The position numbers were made by a program, and so were the translations under genes. The notes beneath the pieces are model-generated. The model was not told where the DNA came from. It did no database searches and worked only from the letters and a program-made list of their open reading frames with translations. This document shows positions 1-7,874 of a DNA stretch of 35,914 nucleotides, piece after piece. Source of the stretch: Planctomycetota bacterium (lineage in GTDB: Bacteria > Planctomycetota > UBA1135 > UBA2386); assembly GCA_016235155.1 (NCBI GenBank), contig JACRLW010000042.1, positions 1 through 35,914 on the forward strand, read 5' to 3'. Position 1 is the first letter of the stretch. The number at the start of each line of letters is the position of its first letter.

Positions 1-1155
1 GCCGCGCTCGCCGAGCACGCGAATCGCGTCGCGGCGCAGCGTCGCGTCCGCGTCGGGGGTGAGCGCCGGCGCGAGGATCGGCGTCATCAGCGGATCGAGC
101 GGCGGTCGGATCGCGCGGATCGCCGCGAAGACGAGCGCGGCGTCCTCGGGCCCGCCGCGGACGAGCCGAACCAGCAGACGGAGTTCGTCCCGCATGGGAT
201 GCACGAGGAGGCCGGCGATCGCCGCGCGGCGCGTCTCGGGCGGTTGGGTCGGCTCGAGGAGTGGGGCGAGGAGCTTCGCGGCATCGAGCGCGGCCACCGG
301 CAACAGCGCCAGCGCCGCCTCGCGATCGACCCGGTCGACCGACGCGATCATCCACCCCAGCGGTTCCGCGCCGAGCGCGCCGCCGGCGAAGATCAACGCC
401 GTCGCCAACTCACGCTTCCGCTCGGCGTCGACGGCGGCGCGCCAACGCACCGCGAGTTGACGGCAGTCCTCGGGATCGACGGCGAGCGCGCGCATCGCCG
501 CGCGCCGCACGCCGCGGTCCTGGTCGTCGAACTGGGCGAGCAAGCGGTCGCTGTTCAGACCGGCCCAACCGATCGGCCGCGTCGGTCCCGCGTCTTCGAG
601 CGCAACGGCATCGAAGAACGCGTCGGCGAAGTCGCCGTCGTTGTGCACCGCGCGCAGCACCACGCGCGCCGTCTTGCTGCCCTTCGGGACGCGCAGCGAC
701 AGTTCGACGAGCGTCCAGGTCGTGCCCGCGCGCTCGCCCGAGTCCGTCTCCGCGACGACCTCGCCGCGCTCGTTCAGGAGTTCGAGCCGCAGCGCGGCGC
801 GGTCCCGGCTCTTGCCGGTGAAGACGAAGCCGCGCAGACACAGCGCCGTGGGGTCCTGCGCGCCCTCGACGTGCAGCGCCACCTGCTGCTCGAGTTCGGG
901 CCGGTCGCCGGAACCCGGCCGGAGGAAGGCGTCGCCGTCGAGCGCCTGCACCTGCGCGAACGGGGCGCGTTGCGCGACCCAGGTGCCGTCGCGCGACGAC
1001 CATCCGGACACCTCATCCGCGTCGCGGGCGCGGGCGACGGCTCCGACCTCGCCGCCGCCGTTGCGGAGGAGACTGCCGGGATCCGCGGCGCCGGACTGGG
1101 CCTGGACGATCGGGGGCGGGGCGACTGCGAACAGCAGGAAGAGGACGGACTTCAT
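1..1155 (-). CDS. Secreted repeat protein, C-terminus beyond window
   Basis: This reading frame starts at an ATG (1153-1155, complement) and stays open for 385 codons to the left edge, so its end is not seen. It begins with a signal peptide (MKSVLFLLFAVAPPP..., likely cleavage after VQA near residue 20). Residues about 25-190 look like a beta-sandwich of the kind that describes effects on an object, with phrases such as TWTLVELSLRVPKGSKTARVVLRA. Residues 200-385 are helical and alanine/leucine-rich, with a HEAT-like rhythm (DDQDRGVRRAAMRALAVDPED). The start codon overlaps the stop of the YkgJ-like gene by 4 nt (ATGA), so it is probably the third gene of an operon with the kinase. I do not recognise a specific family; an exported repeat protein that binds a protein or glycan is inference. 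Confidence 0.72.
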   Translation of the reverse strand, partial: MKSVLFLLFAVAPPPIVQAQSGAADPGSLLRNGGGEVGAVARARDADEVSGWSSRDGTWVAQRAPFAQVQALDGDAFLRPGSGDRPELEQQVALHVEGAQDPTALCLRGFVFTGKSRDRAALRLELLNERGEVVAETDSGERAGTTWTLVELSLRVPKGSKTARVVLRAVHNDGDFADAFFDAVALEDAGPTRPIGWAGLNSDRLLAQFDDQDRGVRRAAMRALAVDPEDCRQLAVRWRAAVDAERKRELATALIFAGGALGAEPLGWMIASVDRVDREAALALLPVAALDAAKLLAPLLEPTQPPETRRAAIAGLLVHPMRDELRLLVRLVRGGPEDAALVFAAIRAIRPPLDPLMTPILAPALTPDADATLRRDAIRVLGERG

Positions 1156-1550
1156 GAAGGGCACGGGTTCCGTGCATCGGGATCGGCGTGAGTGATCCCT
1201 TCGGTGATGCCGGGGCACAGGCGCCGCGCGGCGGCGAGGGCGTCTCGATCGTCGCGGAGTTCGGGCCAGAACGGCCAGCTCCGGCATCGTGCCGGGCGCA
1301 CGGGATAGATGGTGCAGGTCGGTTCGACGCCGTCGGCGAGGAAGACGCAGCGCGAACCCGGGCCATCGACCAACCGGTCGCGGCCCGCGGCGAGATATCG
1401 GCCGCGGAAGCCTGCTTCGCTCAGTCCCAGGTGCGACGCGATGCGCGTCACGTCGGCGGCATCGACGCGCACGACGCCCTCCGGCCGCGCGCAGCAGTTG
1501 CCGGAGCGACGGCAGCGGAACGCGAAGGGCCACGCCCCGGGCGAGCTCAC
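1152..1550 (-). CDS. YkgJ-family cysteine-cluster protein
   Basis: A 132-residue protein with the cysteine pattern of the YkgJ (UPF0153) family. It has C13-x5-C19-C20 near the start, C68, C79, the signature YPVRPARC (C89) followed by SWPF, then C112. Such proteins are predicted to bind zinc or an Fe-S cluster; the biochemical role is not established. The GTG start at 1550 is chosen because it overlaps the stop of the kinase gene (GTGA) and places the first cysteine motif at the usual distance from the N-terminus. The downstream gene starts inside its stop codon (ATGA), so three genes are translationally coupled. The family call is firm and the function unknown. Confidence 0.85.
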   Translation of the reverse strand: MSSPGAWPFAFRCRRSGNCCARPEGVVRVDAADVTRIASHLGLSEAGFRGRYLAAGRDRLVDGPGSRCVFLADGVEPTCTIYPVRPARCRSWPFWPELRDDRDALAAARRLCPGITEGITHADPDARNPCPS

Positions 1551-2599
1551 AGCCAGCGCCTCCGCGGGCGCTTCCCACGCGGCGACGCGTCGCTGGCGTC
1601 GCGCTCGGCCTCGGCCTTGCGCCGCGCGAGCACCGTCGCGATCTCGCGCGCGAGCGTGCGCGGGTCCTGGAACCGGATCTCCTTCTCCTTGGCCATCATC
1701 TTCTCGATGAACCAGTGGAGCTGCGGCGAGAGTCCGAGCGCGCGCAGTCGTTCGCCCGACAACGACTCGAGCACCTGCTTGGCGAGGACTTCCTCGCTCG
1801 TGCGACCCGAGAAGGGCAGCGAGCCCGTCACGAGGTGGAAGAGAGTCGCGCCGAGCGAATAGATGTCGGCGCGCACGTCGAGGTCCTGCTGCCCGCGCGC
1901 CTGTTCGGGCGCGATGTAGTGGATCGTCCCGACGGTCGTCGTCGACGGATCGCCGTCCGCGCAAGTTGCCGCGAAGCCGAGGTCGATCAACACGGCGCGG
2001 CCACCGCGGTCGAGCAGGACGTTGCCCGGCTTCACGTCGCGGTGCACGAGTCCGCGGTCGTGGAGGCATGCCAGCGCCTCGGCGATCTGGCGCACGACGT
2101 CGAGTGCTTTGCCCTCGTCGAACGGTCCGTCGCGGTCGAGCGCCTGCTGGAGGCTCTCGCCGTCGACGAGTTCCATCGCGCAGAACACCGTGTCGCCCTC
2201 CCGTGCGACGCGGTACCCCTTCACGATGTTCGGGCTGGCGAGTGCGATCAGCAGCTTCGACTCGGCGACGAAGCGGGCCCGCGCCACGGGGTCGCGCGCG
2301 AGTTCGTCCAAGAGCACCTTGAGGGCGACGGTGCGATGGTCCTGGCGGTCGACGGCGGCGAACACGCGGGCCTGCCCGCCTTCGCCGAGCAGCGCGCCCA
2401 GTTCGTAGCGGGAGAGCCTCGGTCGCGTGCCGGCCTCCGTCTCCACCCAGTCCTGCCACTGCGCGGCCGTCGCGTGGCCGTTCGCGACCAGCCAGCCCCG
2501 GGCATCGGAACTGCGGAGCGCCTGCTGCGCGACCCCGGGGGAGAGCATTCCCCGATGCACCAACAGCGCGAGCAGTGCGACCGGCTGATCGTTCGTCAT
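1547..2599 (-). CDS. Hanks-type serine/threonine protein kinase
   Basis: A 350-residue cytoplasmic kinase. After about 65 residues of helical N-terminal extension comes a complete kinase domain. The glycine loop is LLGEGGQARVF, the ATP-binding lysine sits in VALKVL, the catalytic loop is HRDVKPGNVLL, the metal site is DLGFA (in place of the canonical DFG), and the activation segment ends GTIHYIAPEQ. No transmembrane segment or extracellular sensor follows; the protein ends in a basic tail (RGKRPRRRWL). The ATG at 2599 is preferred over an upstream in-frame ATG because it leaves a short divergent promoter region towards the AAA+ gene. It is first in an operon with the YkgJ-like and secreted repeat genes. 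The substrate is unknown; the neighbouring AAA+ protein is a candidate by position only. Confidence 0.93.
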   Translation of the reverse strand: MTNDQPVALLALLVHRGMLSPGVAQQALRSSDARGWLVANGHATAAQWQDWVETEAGTRPRLSRYELGALLGEGGQARVFAAVDRQDHRTVALKVLLDELARDPVARARFVAESKLLIALASPNIVKGYRVAREGDTVFCAMELVDGESLQQALDRDGPFDEGKALDVVRQIAEALACLHDRGLVHRDVKPGNVLLDRGGRAVLIDLGFAATCADGDPSTTTVGTIHYIAPEQARGQQDLDVRADIYSLGATLFHLVTGSLPFSGRTSEEVLAKQVLESLSGERLRALGLSPQLHWFIEKMMAKEKEIRFQDPRTLAREIATVLARRKAEAERDASDASPRGKRPRRRWL

Positions 2600-2721
2600 G
2601 TCCGCGGAGTTCACGCCCTCAAGGCTTCTACGCGGACGTTCCGATAGCTGGCGGGTCGGCGGCTGTCGCGCCGGCAGCACTCACGTCGGCAACAGTCGCG
2701 TCGGCCATCCCGAGGAACGCC

Positions 2722-3846
2722 TTGAAGCATCAGGACGACGGCTTCGTCATCAAGTACTTCGACCTGATCGACGAGTTCATCAGGATCCGCTGCTGCGCCG
2801 AGGACGTCGTCGCGGAGCTGCTGCGGCACGAGATCACCAACAAGGCGAGCTATCGCCTGCGCGTCGTCGAAGCGTGCGTGCCCGACTTCCGCACCGAGAT
2901 CCGGAGCACCCTGCGCCGACTCGACGACGATCACGACGCCGAAGTCGTCGAGGAGCTGCTCTACCAGCTCTGCATCGACGTCAATCCGGGTCTCGAGATC
3001 CATCAGGTGAGCCTGCCGTCCGTGCGCGCCGCCGGGCAGGTCGCGGAGGATAGCGTCCTGCAACCCGCGACGGCCACGAGCCAGCAGATCCTCCAACGCC
3101 GGGCGATGGTGCTCGAGCGCGCGCTGAAGTCCCAGGTCGTCGGTCAGGACGACGCGGTCGACAGCCTGGTGCGCGCCGTGAAGAAGGCGGCCGTGGGGCT
3201 CAAGCGACCCGGAACGCCGATCGGGACCTTCCTGCTCGTCGGGCGCACGGGCACCGGCAAGACCGAACTCGCGAAGGCGCTGGCGGAAGCCCTGTTCGAA
3301 CAGCCCGGACATCTGGTGCGCGTGGACTGCAGCGAGTACGCGCTGCCCCACGAATACGCCAAGCTGATCGGCTCGCCGCCGGGCTACATCGGTCACAACG
3401 AGGGCGGCTACCTCACGGAGTCGGTGCGCAAGAAGAAGCACTGCGTGGTGCTCTTCGACGAGATCGAGAAGGCGCACCAGAAGGTCCACAACCTCCTGCT
3501 GCAGTTGCTCGACGAGGGCATCCTCACCGACAGCAAGGGCCAGCAGATCTCCTTCGCCGACACGATCGTGATCATGACGAGCAACCTCGGCGTCGAGAAG
3601 CTCGACGCCCTGCGCTCGCGCATGGGATTCGGGCGCTCCGAGGGCATGCCGATCAGCGGCGAGCCGCTCCGCGAGGCGACGATCGAAGCGCTCAAGGAGG
3701 CGTTCCGGCCGGAGTTCGTCAACCGCATCGACGAGATCGTCGTGTTCAACCCGCTCGACGTCCGCGTGTGCGTGCGCATCGCCGCGCGCATGCTGCGGGA
3801 GGTCGCCGAACTCCTCCACCGGAGCCGCGCGAGTTGCGGCGCCTGA
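2722..3846 (+). CDS. ClpB-like single-module AAA+ ATPase, frameshifted near 3'end
   Basis: An AAA+ protein resembling the second ATPase module of ClpA/ClpB, with one module only and a different N-terminal region of about 135 residues. From a TTG start at 2722 (GAGGAA just upstream), Walker A is GRTGTGKT (residues 174-181), followed by the ClpB pore-region motif GSPPGYIGH, Walker B VVLFDEIEK (D246, E247), sensor 1 IVIMTSN and the arginine region FRPEFVNRIDE. The small C-terminal subdomain starts normally (VVFNPLD) but the frame is lost around 3815-3835. The expected end of the subdomain (RELRRLIKRRIEDP) is in another frame up to 4004, and roughly 27 residues found in relatives seem missing. 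An upstream in-frame ATG at 2575 would overlap the divergent kinase gene and is less likely. Probable role: ATP-driven remodelling or unfolding of proteins. Confidence 0.82.
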   Translation: MKHQDDGFVIKYFDLIDEFIRIRCCAEDVVAELLRHEITNKASYRLRVVEACVPDFRTEIRSTLRRLDDDHDAEVVEELLYQLCIDVNPGLEIHQVSLPSVRAAGQVAEDSVLQPATATSQQILQRRAMVLERALKSQVVGQDDAVDSLVRAVKKAAVGLKRPGTPIGTFLLVGRTGTGKTELAKALAEALFEQPGHLVRVDCSEYALPHEYAKLIGSPPGYIGHNEGGYLTESVRKKKHCVVLFDEIEKAHQKVHNLLLQLLDEGILTDSKGQQISFADTIVIMTSNLGVEKLDALRSRMGFGRSEGMPISGEPLREATIEALKEAFRPEFVNRIDEIVVFNPLDVRVCVRIAARMLREVAELLHRSRASCGA

Positions 3847-4004
3847 TCAAGCGGCGGATCGAGGACCCTCTCACCGACCTCATCCTCCGCGACTCGCTCG
3901 GGACCGGCGACACGCTGCGCGTCCGGCTGCGCAGCGGGCGGGCCTCGATCGACGTGGCGCGCGCACCGCGGACGCGCCGCGGCGGACTGGTCGAAACGGC
4001 GTGA
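3816..4004 (+). pseudogene. Out-of-frame C-terminal end of the ClpB-like ATPase
   Basis: This frame reads PRELRRLIKRRIEDPLTD and then LILRDSLGTGDTLRVRL, which is the normal end of a ClpB-type small subdomain (compare RPLKRAIQ..IE.PLA..IL in ClpB). It belongs to the preceding gene but is in a different frame. The stop is at 4002-4004. Either the genomic gene is broken, or about 80 nt were lost in the assembly. The exact junction cannot be fixed from the sequence alone. Confidence 0.75.
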
Positions 4005-4074
4005 TCGGGTCGGGGCCCGGGTCGCGGACCTCGCCGAAGTGCCCGCCCCGTCAAGTGCCGGGGGCGGCGTGCCG

Positions 4075-5658
4075 ATGACACGAGTCGGAATGTCGTCGCC
4101 TTCCGCGCCAAGTCGCCCTCGTACCGGACGGATCGGCGTGCTCCTCGGAGCCGCAGTGGCGACGCTCGTCCTCGGCGGAACCGTGATCTGGGCGTCCGGC
4201 GCGGCGTTCCGCGCGCGCATGGTCGAATCGCTCGGTGCGTCGCTGCCCGAGTCGATCGCGCTCGCCGCCGCGGAACCGGCCGTCGACGACGAAGCACGCG
4301 TCGCGCGCGTGCTGCGCGAGTGCGACCATCTGGTCGGCGCGGCCGTCTATCGCCAGAACCCGCTCGGGCTGGGGTTGGTGCGCGGCGCGAGCCGCGGCGA
4401 CGTCGGGCTCCCGGTGCTGCGCGGGTCGACGCGCGCTCCCTACGGGGCTGCTCCGCTCGCCACCGCCGACGGACACACCTGGCTCACGATCGACGTCCCG
4501 ATCTCCGGCGCGCCGGGCGACGCGTTGCGGGTCGTGCGTTCGCTCACCGACGTCGACGCCGCGGTCACCGCCGCGCAACGGACGGCCGCGGCCGTGCTCG
4601 CCACCGCCGCGCTGCTCGGCGCGTTTGCCGTCGACCGCGTCCGCCGCCGGACGCGGGAGTTCCTGCGGGCGCTCGCGCGCGCGATGCAACTCGTCACCAA
4701 CGAACGACCGGGGCTGCGGCTCGATCCGGTCGACGGCGGCGAGCTCGACCTCGTCGCGCGGCACTTCAACATGATGACGCGCGCGCTCGAACGCTCGCGC
4801 GAGGAGTCGCAGCGCCGCTCCACCGAACTCGAGACGCGCGTGCAGGAACGGACCGCCGAACTCGAACGCGCGAACGCGGCGCTCCGAACGCTCGACAGCG
4901 CGAAGGACGCGTTCCTCGCCAACGTCAGTCACGAACTGCGCACGCCGCTGACGTCGATCGTCGCGGCATCGGAGATCCTCGCCGCTCCGGACAGCGACGA
5001 TCCCGAGATGCGGCGCGAGTTCGTCGGCATCGTCTCCCAGGAAGCGCGCCGCCTCCTCGCGATGATCGAGCAGGTGCTCGAGGTCGTGCAGCTCGAGGCC
5101 CGCCCGGTCGCGTTGACGCGCACCGTCCGCGATCTCCGCGTGCTCGCCCACCGCGCGCGCGACGGCGGGCTCGCGCGGGCGCGTGCGGCGAACATCCAAC
5201 TCCTCCTCCGCGAACCGACCGAGCCGGTGATGGTCGCGGTCGACGAGTTCCGCCTCCTCGGCGTCCTCGACTGCCTCCTCGACAACGCGATCAAGTTCTC
5301 GCCCGGTGGCGGCACGGTCGAAGTCGCCGTGCGGCTCGTCGATCGGCGCGCCGAGCTGCTCGTCGTCGACGAAGGTCCCGGCATCCCCGACGACGACGCC
5401 GAGCGCGTCTTCGAGCCGTTCGGGCAGCAACATCGCTCGCTCACCGACAAGCCGAAGGGGATGGGGCTCGGCTTGGCGCGCGCGCGTCGCATCGTCCAGG
5501 CGCACGAGGGCGAGCTCGATCTCGAACGGATGCCCGGCTTCGGCGCGTGCTTCGTGCTCCGTCTGCCGGCGATCGAGTCGCGCGCGATCAGCAGGCTCGC
5601 GCGCGAATCGGCCGCGAGCGAAGCGCGGAACGGCGACGCCGCGACGATCGTGCGCTAG
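4075..5658 (+). CDS. Membrane sensor histidine kinase (orphan)
   Basis: A sensor kinase of about 527 residues (ATG at 4075; GTG at 4039 and ATG at 4090 are alternatives). A first membrane helix near residues 20-42, a periplasmic domain of about 125 residues and a second helix near 170-190 are followed by a HAMP-like linker and a coiled coil (RVQERTAELERANAALR). The HisKA box is NVSHELRTPL with phosphoacceptor H286. The ATPase domain shows the N box LLDNAIKFSP (N404), G1 DEGPGIP (D432), F box VFEPF and G2 GMGLGLARA. No response regulator gene is adjacent, so the partner is unknown. The parvulin gene follows after 30 nt, which would fit an envelope-related signal, but that is inference. Confidence 0.93.
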   Translation: MTRVGMSSPSAPSRPRTGRIGVLLGAAVATLVLGGTVIWASGAAFRARMVESLGASLPESIALAAAEPAVDDEARVARVLRECDHLVGAAVYRQNPLGLGLVRGASRGDVGLPVLRGSTRAPYGAAPLATADGHTWLTIDVPISGAPGDALRVVRSLTDVDAAVTAAQRTAAAVLATAALLGAFAVDRVRRRTREFLRALARAMQLVTNERPGLRLDPVDGGELDLVARHFNMMTRALERSREESQRRSTELETRVQERTAELERANAALRTLDSAKDAFLANVSHELRTPLTSIVAASEILAAPDSDDPEMRREFVGIVSQEARRLLAMIEQVLEVVQLEARPVALTRTVRDLRVLAHRARDGGLARARAANIQLLLREPTEPVMVAVDEFRLLGVLDCLLDNAIKFSPGGGTVEVAVRLVDRRAELLVVDEGPGIPDDDAERVFEPFGQQHRSLTDKPKGMGLGLARARRIVQAHEGELDLERMPGFGACFVLRLPAIESRAISRLARESAASEARNGDAATIVR

Positions 5659-5688
5659 GTCACCGGGTCGGTATCGTGCCCGGCCCGC

Positions 5689-7059
5689 ATGATCGCCGCC
5701 GCCGTCGCCGCTGCCGTCTCGCTCGCCGGAACCACATGGTGCGTTCCGCAGGATCCTGGTTCGCCGGTCGATCCGCCGGTCGCTCGCTACGTGCTCGCGG
5801 ACGGCCAGGGCGCGGCGATCCTGCGCAGCGAACTCGCGCGGGAACTCGCGCTGCGCCTGCGCAGGAGCCCCGAGGGCAAGGAGGCGCTCGACGGGCTCGT
5901 CGACCTGCGCGTCATCGATCGCGCCGCGCGCGACGCAGGCCTCTCGGTCCCCGCCGCCGAACTCGCGAGCTGGCTCGCCACGACCGAGGAGCAGTTGAAG
6001 GCGTCGGGCGAGACGCTGGACGCCTACATCGCGCGCCTCGGTCTGAGTCGCGCCGCGTTCGCCGAACGCTTCGGCCGCGCGGACATCCTGCAACGACGCC
6101 TCGTGATGAAGAGCCTCGGCTCGTCGAATCCGTCCGACGTGACCAGCGAGCTGGTCACGCTGTGGCGCCGCGAGGCGCGGGTCCGGCTGAAGGTCGTGAC
6201 CGAAGAGACGGAGCTGCCCGCGGACGTGGTCGCGACGATCGCGGGTGAAGCGATCCGCATCGACGAACTCGGCGCCACCCTTCTCGCGGTCGCGAGCGAG
6301 GAGACCCGGCAGAAGCACATCCGTCGCCTCGTCTTGCGCGATCTCGTGCACCGGGAGGCGAAGCGGCTCGAAGTGACGGTGACCGAGGCGGACGCCCGCC
6401 TCGAGATCGAGGCACGCCGGTCGCGCATCGAGAAGGACCCCCGCTTCGGCGGCGTCGACTACGCGAACTGGCTGCTGCAGACGCAGGGCATCAGCGTCGA
6501 GGAGTTCGCGCGTTCGCCGCTGCTGCTCGCCACCGTCGAGCAGCGGAAGATCGGCGAGAAGCTCCACCCCGACGACACGCTGCGCGCCGATCTCGAACGC
6601 GACCGCGCCGCCGTGCTGCGCCGTCACGGCGAGAAGCGCGCGATCGCCGCGATCGTCCTTCGCGCCGTCGACACGCCGAACGAACTCGTGCCGCGCACGC
6701 CGGCCCAGGCGAAGGAACAGCTCGAAGCCCTGCGCGCGCAGACGCAGAAGGGCCGGCCGTTCGCCGACCTCGCCCGGATCCATTCCGAGGATCCCCACAG
6801 CAAGCCGCGCGGCGGCGAACTCGGCGAGTTCCCGCGCGAGTGCAAGGACCTGCCCGATGCCGTGCTCGAAGCCGCGTTCGCGCTCCGCCTCGGCGAGGTC
6901 TCCGCGCCCCTGCCGATCCAGGGCGGCATGGCGATCGTGAGGGTCGACGCGATCGAACCGCCCCCGGACGACGGCGAACTCCTCGCGCGCCTGCGCGAGG
7001 AACACTCGGAGCGCTGGCTCGCGACGCTGCTGGAATCCGCGCAGATCGTGATGCAGTAG
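5689..7059 (+). CDS. Parvulin-type peptidyl-prolyl isomerase, SurA/PrsA-like
   Basis: A 456-residue protein starting with a hydrophobic signal-like segment (MIAAAVAAAVSLAG), so probably exported to the periplasm. Residues 50-300 are helical and resemble the chaperone arms of SurA/PpiD. A single rotamase domain lies at about 315-425, recognised by the spacing FADLARIHSEDPHSKPRGG, then LGEF, LPDAVLEAAFALRLGEVS and GMAIVRVD. It would assist folding of exported proteins, possibly outer-membrane proteins. It sits 30 nt after the histidine kinase, and its stop codon (TAG, 7057-7059) touches the next gene, consistent with one transcript. The family is clear; assignment as a true SurA orthologue is not. 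Confidence 0.88.
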   Translation: MIAAAVAAAVSLAGTTWCVPQDPGSPVDPPVARYVLADGQGAAILRSELARELALRLRRSPEGKEALDGLVDLRVIDRAARDAGLSVPAAELASWLATTEEQLKASGETLDAYIARLGLSRAAFAERFGRADILQRRLVMKSLGSSNPSDVTSELVTLWRREARVRLKVVTEETELPADVVATIAGEAIRIDELGATLLAVASEETRQKHIRRLVLRDLVHREAKRLEVTVTEADARLEIEARRSRIEKDPRFGGVDYANWLLQTQGISVEEFARSPLLLATVEQRKIGEKLHPDDTLRADLERDRAAVLRRHGEKRAIAAIVLRAVDTPNELVPRTPAQAKEQLEALRAQTQKGRPFADLARIHSEDPHSKPRGGELGEFPRECKDLPDAVLEAAFALRLGEVSAPLPIQGGMAIVRVDAIEPPPDDGELLARLREEHSERWLATLLESAQIVMQ

Positions 7060-7064
7060 TGGCG

Positions 7065-7874
7065 ATGCCTCACGCCGCACCAACGTTGCTCGTCCCGACC
7101 CGCGAGGGTCGCGAGTCCGCTTGCACCTTCCCGTCGTCCGCCTGGTTGCAGCGGATCGCGCGCATCGACGTACACGGCGACACCGGCACCCTGCGCACGG
7201 CCGACGCGGAGAGCGTCGCGATCGTGCTGCACGGCACGCTCGACCTCTTCGCGGGCGGCAGCGCATGGGCGCGGCGTGGTGCCAGGACCACGCCGTTCGA
7301 CGGCCGGCCGGTCGCCGTCTACCTGCCGCCGCTGACGCCGTACGGCAGCAGCGACGGCGACGGCGCCCTCCTGTTCGCGAGCGTGCGGCAACCCCCGATC
7401 CGCTCGATTGCCGACGGCCGCGAGGCGCTCGCGCGCAAGCCGCTCCTGCCGCTGCTCGGCAGCGGCAAGGCCTTCGACCCGACGTCCGGCGAGTGGCGCC
7501 CGCGCGAGACCTTCCCGGACTCTCCCGAGGCGATCCTGCCGCGGCGCATCGCGCGCCTCGCGACGCCAGGCGGCACGGTCGTCGAGCGCGTGCTCGGCCT
7601 CGACTACAAGTCGCGCGGCCTCTGCGTTGACGAGACCTCGCTCGTCCGCGGCGTACCGCTGCGCTTCGTGCCGCCGCACGCGCCCGGCTATCCGTCGGAA
7701 GCCGCGCTCTGGCTCGAGGTCGACGGCGAACTGACCGTGGACGGCGCGCTCGTCCCGAGCGACGGCGTGCCGCGTGCCCTGGCGTGCTCGCCCGACGCGA
7801 TGCCCGAGTTGCGCCTCGAACGCGGCCGCGCCTACGCGCTGGTCGTCTGGGCCGGCGCCAAGCCGGCGACCTGA
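7065..7874 (+). CDS. IolB/KduI-like cupin protein, function unknown
   Basis: A protein of 269 residues, ATG at 7065 (a GTG at 7059 is in frame and overlaps the previous stop by one base). Residues 45-95 resemble the first cupin half of 5-deoxyglucuronate isomerase IolB: a glycine-rich strand (VLHGTLDLFAGG), then RRGARTTPFDGRPVAVYLPP. The second half does not carry the IolB signature with the metal-binding HKHD and E, although it has PPHAPGYPSEA. Enzymatic IolB function is therefore doubtful, and no other inositol-catabolism gene is present. Its 3' end overlaps the convergent ygfZ-like gene by 43 nt. A cupin-fold protein of unknown substrate is the safest call. Confidence 0.7.
   Translation: MPHAAPTLLVPTREGRESACTFPSSAWLQRIARIDVHGDTGTLRTADAESVAIVLHGTLDLFAGGSAWARRGARTTPFDGRPVAVYLPPLTPYGSSDGDGALLFASVRQPPIRSIADGREALARKPLLPLLGSGKAFDPTSGEWRPRETFPDSPEAILPRRIARLATPGGTVVERVLGLDYKSRGLCVDETSLVRGVPLRFVPPHAPGYPSEAALWLEVDGELTVDGALVPSDGVPRALACSPDAMPELRLERGRAYALVVWAGAKPAT

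Noticed and set aside
2575-2721. N-terminal extension of the AAA+ protein from an ATG at 2575
   Set aside because: It would overlap the kinase start, is low-complexity, and leaves no promoter space. The TTG at 2722 with GAGGAA fits better.
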